Assembly: GCA_023398105.1 (NCBI GenBank)
Contig: JAEWST010000103.1
Location: forward strand, 62,001-126,000
DNA from: Bacillota bacterium
GTDB lineage: Bacteria > Bacillota > Clostridia > Acetivibrionales > DSM-1351
Length of the DNA: 64,000 bases
Direction of reading: 5' to 3'
Positions 61,887 to 64,000 of this stretch are shown here, one piece after another. The notes below the pieces were generated by a model, which saw only the letters and a list, made by a program, of their open reading frames with translations, made no database searches and had not been told where the DNA came from. The number at the start of each line of letters is the position of its first letter. Positions within the stretch are counted from its first letter, which is position 1. Made by a program: the position numbers and the translations under genes.

Positions 61887-62010
61887 ATCAACTTTTGCAG
61901 TTGAATATACTGCTTAAAGTCTAGTGATATAAGGTGTCATAGCAATTGTTTTGGAAATAAATCATTGATAATTCTACCGTGCCAATAGATTATTATGTGC
62001 GAAAGTTGAT
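61887..62010 (+). repeat. family A repeat, long form with perfect outer stem
   Basis: ATCAACTTTTGCA (61887-61899) pairs with TGCGAAAGTTGAT (61998-62010), with about 98 bases between; the core CCAATAGATTATTATG precedes the right arm. Elsewhere 61652-61886 is AT-rich with no gene. Confidence 0.6.
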
Positions 62011-62088
62011 TTAATATCTTAAAAAACCATATACCCTAATGGGAAATAGTGGAACAAACAAATGTCTTTATGATAGACTAATTACAAG

Positions 62089-62134
62089 CTCGAAAATATA
62101 GTTTGTTCTAACATAGTGCATTTTCGAGTTTTTT
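62089..62134 (+). terminator. family C hairpin with T-run
   Basis: CTCGAAAAT (62089-62097) and ATTTTCGAG (62120-62128) followed by TTTTTT, so this copy can act as an intrinsic terminator. Confidence 0.6.
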
Positions 62135-62166
62135 ATCGCTAAGGTAATACACTGCGAGTTTCACCA

Positions 62167-62201
62167 AATTTTAGCCCAAAGTGGGAGTGGAGGTTAATAT
62201 G
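62167..62201 (+). promoter_or_regulatory. leader of the acyltransferase gene, shared with the DivIVA gene
   Basis: AAATTTTAGCCCAAAGTGGG, then GTGGAGGTTAATATG, closely matching 30652-30688. Confidence 0.5.
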
Positions 62202-63239
62202 CTGTTAACTTTAGCTATTTTAGCAGTATATGCATTTATAGCTGTTTATGGACTTGCATATACAAAGGATACCAATCAATTTTTTGACAAAGATTATACT
62301 ACAGTAATAAAAGGTTTATGTTGCATAATAGTAATTTTAGTTCATATCCCTTATGAACACGGAAATGCTGTTCAGAATGCAGCTGGGAGCTTTGGATATA
62401 TATGTGTGACTTTATTTTTTATGTTTTCTGCATATGGATTAACCTGGAGTGTAAAGAATAAGGAAGGATATCTGAATAATTTTTTCCGCAAACGAGTTTT
62501 AACGCTATTAACACCATATATAATTATATGTTTATTAAAAGCTATATGTGGGTTTAAAGTTTTTTATGGTGGAACGAATTTTGTATTTGTAATATTTATG
62601 TTTTATATAATATTTTATGTATCTCACAAATATATTAGCAAAAAGTACAGGGATATATTGATATGTACATTTGTTATTTTATATAGTTTAATAGGTCAAA
62701 TAGCAAATGATTTTTTTGGATTAGAGAATATGATTTTAAAATGGCAAACTGAATCCTTGGGCTTTATGTATGGAATAATTTTTGCAAATATAATAGAATC
62801 TTTCAAAGAAAAAGCTAAAAAGCACAATGCTGTAAAAATTGGAATATTAGCCTTATTATCTGGAATATTGGGGATTTCATATTTGAAATATAAGTACATA
62901 CTTTTTACTGGAGATTACATTTTAAGAATAATCCTTGGCATTTTTATAATTATGTTATTGTTTACAGTCACAATACACTTTAGAATTGGTAATGTTTTTA
63001 CTAAATATTTAGGCAAAATTTCATATGAAGTATTCTTGTTACATGGGTTTATAATGAGTGTTTTTAGTGTTCTGAAGCTTAGAGCGTCGTCAGGCATATA
63101 CATCTTAATGGTTATCCTTGGAACATTAATTATTGCAACGGTGATAAATAAAGTAGACACATTAATAATCCAAAGAATTACTGATACAACAAAACCTTTT
63201 TTGTTAGGGCAATCTAAGATACGAAAAATTGATACTTAA
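62199..63239 (+). CDS. acyltransferase 3 family membrane protein (OafA/WecH-like)
   Basis: 346 residues from ATG 62199 right after GTGGAGGTTAAT; the frame open from 62181 is leader. About ten hydrophobic segments make it a multipass inner-membrane protein. The family signature is the conserved motif CCIIVILVHIPYEHGN near residue 48 (the catalytic-type His), LFFMFSAYGLTWSVKN, an Arg after FFRKRVLTLLTPY and the late motif YLGKISYEVFLLHG. It probably O-acetylates an exported polysaccharide or lipid-linked sugar. It lies alone between a family C terminator and its own terminator. Confidence 0.9.
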   Translation: MLLTLAILAVYAFIAVYGLAYTKDTNQFFDKDYTTVIKGLCCIIVILVHIPYEHGNAVQNAAGSFGYICVTLFFMFSAYGLTWSVKNKEGYLNNFFRKRVLTLLTPYIIICLLKAICGFKVFYGGTNFVFVIFMFYIIFYVSHKYISKKYRDILICTFVILYSLIGQIANDFFGLENMILKWQTESLGFMYGIIFANIIESFKEKAKKHNAVKIGILALLSGILGISYLKYKYILFTGDYILRIILGIFIIMLLFTVTIHFRIGNVFTKYLGKISYEVFLLHGFIMSVFSVLKLRASSGIYILMVILGTLIIATVINKVDTLIIQRITDTTKPFLLGQSKIRKIDT

Positions 63240-63359
63240 GGGCAATCAAAATCAATTGTTGTAATGATAGTGCAATGTAGCATTTAATTGATTGCTATAA
63301 ATTAGAATGCATGTCGAATAAAATAATGTTAATGGGTAATTTGGATAATATATAGAGTG

Positions 63360-63388
63360 CAGTCATAAAATTTGACTGTATTTTTATT
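63360..63388 (+). terminator. terminator of the acyltransferase gene
   Basis: CAGTCA / TGACTG hairpin followed by TATTTTTATT. Confidence 0.7.
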
Positions 63389-63473
63389 ATATTGTAGAAA
63401 AACAACAAGTATCTTGGTATAATATAACATAATAAATAAAAATAGTAAGTGTAGAAAATGATGAGGTAAAAAT

Positions 63474-64000
63474 ATGGATATTAGAAATATTGATATGGAC
63501 GCATATCCTCGCAAGTCTCACTTTGAATATTTTAGACAAATGGCTTATCCATATATTGGAATAACTGCCAATATGGATATTACAGACTTATTTCATTTGA
63601 TTAAAAATAACAAGTTGCCCTTTTTTTTAACTGTACTTTATATTGCAGGAAATGCTGCAAATGCAATACCTGAATTTAGGAGACGCATTAAGGGTAGCAG
63701 CATAATAGAATATTCACAGTGCAATACATCACACACTGTAGCGTTAGAGGATGAGACTTATTGTTATTGTGAACTTAATACTTCTATGAATTATCAAATG
63801 TTTATCAATTACGCTCAGGAAAAACAAGTTTTAGACAAAGCTAAAGGGCTTGTAAACGATGAAAGTGATTCAGATTCCTTGCTTTTTGTGTCATGCGTTC
63901 CATGGATTAGTTATACAGGGATTATACAACCTGTGCCCAGTCCTGCTGATAGTAATCCCCGTATTACTTTCGGTAGATATTTTGAACAAAGCGAAAAAAT
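63474..64000 (+). CDS. chloramphenicol acetyltransferase-like protein, 5' part
   Basis: 175 codons visible from ATG 63474 after GATGAGGTAAAAAT; the gene continues beyond base 64000. MDAYPRKSHFEYFRQMAYPYIGIT, FHLIKNNKLPFFLTVLYIAGNAANAIPEFRRRI and FVSCVPWISYTGIIQPVP are typical of the CAT (type A) trimeric family. The catalytic His (HHxxxDG) is normally near residue 190, so it lies beyond the window. It acetylates chloramphenicol or a related hydroxylated acceptor; many clostridial members are distant from clinical CATs, so resistance is not established. Confidence 0.88.
   Translation, partial: MDIRNIDMDAYPRKSHFEYFRQMAYPYIGITANMDITDLFHLIKNNKLPFFLTVLYIAGNAANAIPEFRRRIKGSSIIEYSQCNTSHTVALEDETYCYCELNTSMNYQMFINYAQEKQVLDKAKGLVNDESDSDSLLFVSCVPWISYTGIIQPVPSPADSNPRITFGRYFEQSEK

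Overview
The window is low-GC DNA from a mesophilic cellulolytic Clostridia, most likely the Ruminiclostridium group (C. cellulolyticum / papyrosolvens / josui relatives). Two secreted enzymes carry type I dockerins (a GH44 glucanase and a CE15 glucuronoyl esterase). PPi-type phosphofructokinase, GTG/TTG starts and strong AGGAGG sites fit the same group. This assignment rests on gene content only.

Layout. 1-1.9 kb: divergent glycolytic genes, PPi-phosphofructokinase (partial) and class II aldolase. 2.3-11.1 kb: secreted or surface genes, namely GH44-dockerin-PKD-CBM44, an XpaC-like membrane protein with a binding-protein/VWA lipid-side partner, and a GHL10-SH3-amidase cell-wall enzyme. 11.3-14.7 kb: a possible structured RNA, then three overlapping genes for a split 2-hydroxyacyl-CoA dehydratase activase system. 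15.7-20 kb: dockerin-CE15 esterase, convergent with alpha-glucan phosphorylase. 20.4-23.6 kb: small membrane protein, NAGPA-type phosphodiester glycosidase, a membrane-anchored propeller protein, thioredoxin. 24-30 kb: kelch/LamG surface proteins, including a large one that lacks its 5' end and is cut by an in-frame stop. 30.7-42.1 kb: housekeeping genes, namely a DivIVA-domain protein, a T-box leader read here as alanine-specific ahead of an Lrp regulator and aminotransferase, HAD phosphatase, prfB with its frameshift site, larB-larC, a radical SAM protein, an HTH-methyltransferase fusion and guaA.

The 3' end of guaA looks like an island boundary. A broken tyrosine integrase lies 150 bp beyond it, followed by an XRE / ImmA-IrrE protease / PIN-like triad (a candidate toxin-antitoxin or defence module), small orphan genes, an HD hydrolase, a 1,635-residue SLH surface protein with internal duplications, and a complete type I restriction-modification operon (half-HsdS, HsdM, DinD, HsdS, HsdR, YgjP-like peptidase). 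The window ends with a VOC protein, an acyltransferase and a partial chloramphenicol-acetyltransferase-like gene.

The most distinctive feature is the set of short intergenic repeats. Family A has about 11 copies built on RATAGACTTTTTAT plus GGAAAGTTGAG and closes into a stem in several copies. Family B has 7 copies beginning TATAACGARGC; its stems co-vary between copies. Family C is a CTCGAAAAT/ATTTTCGAG hairpin and family D an ATGCGAAG hairpin. They occur as mosaics and nested insertions around genes and have supplied false N-termini to predicted proteins.
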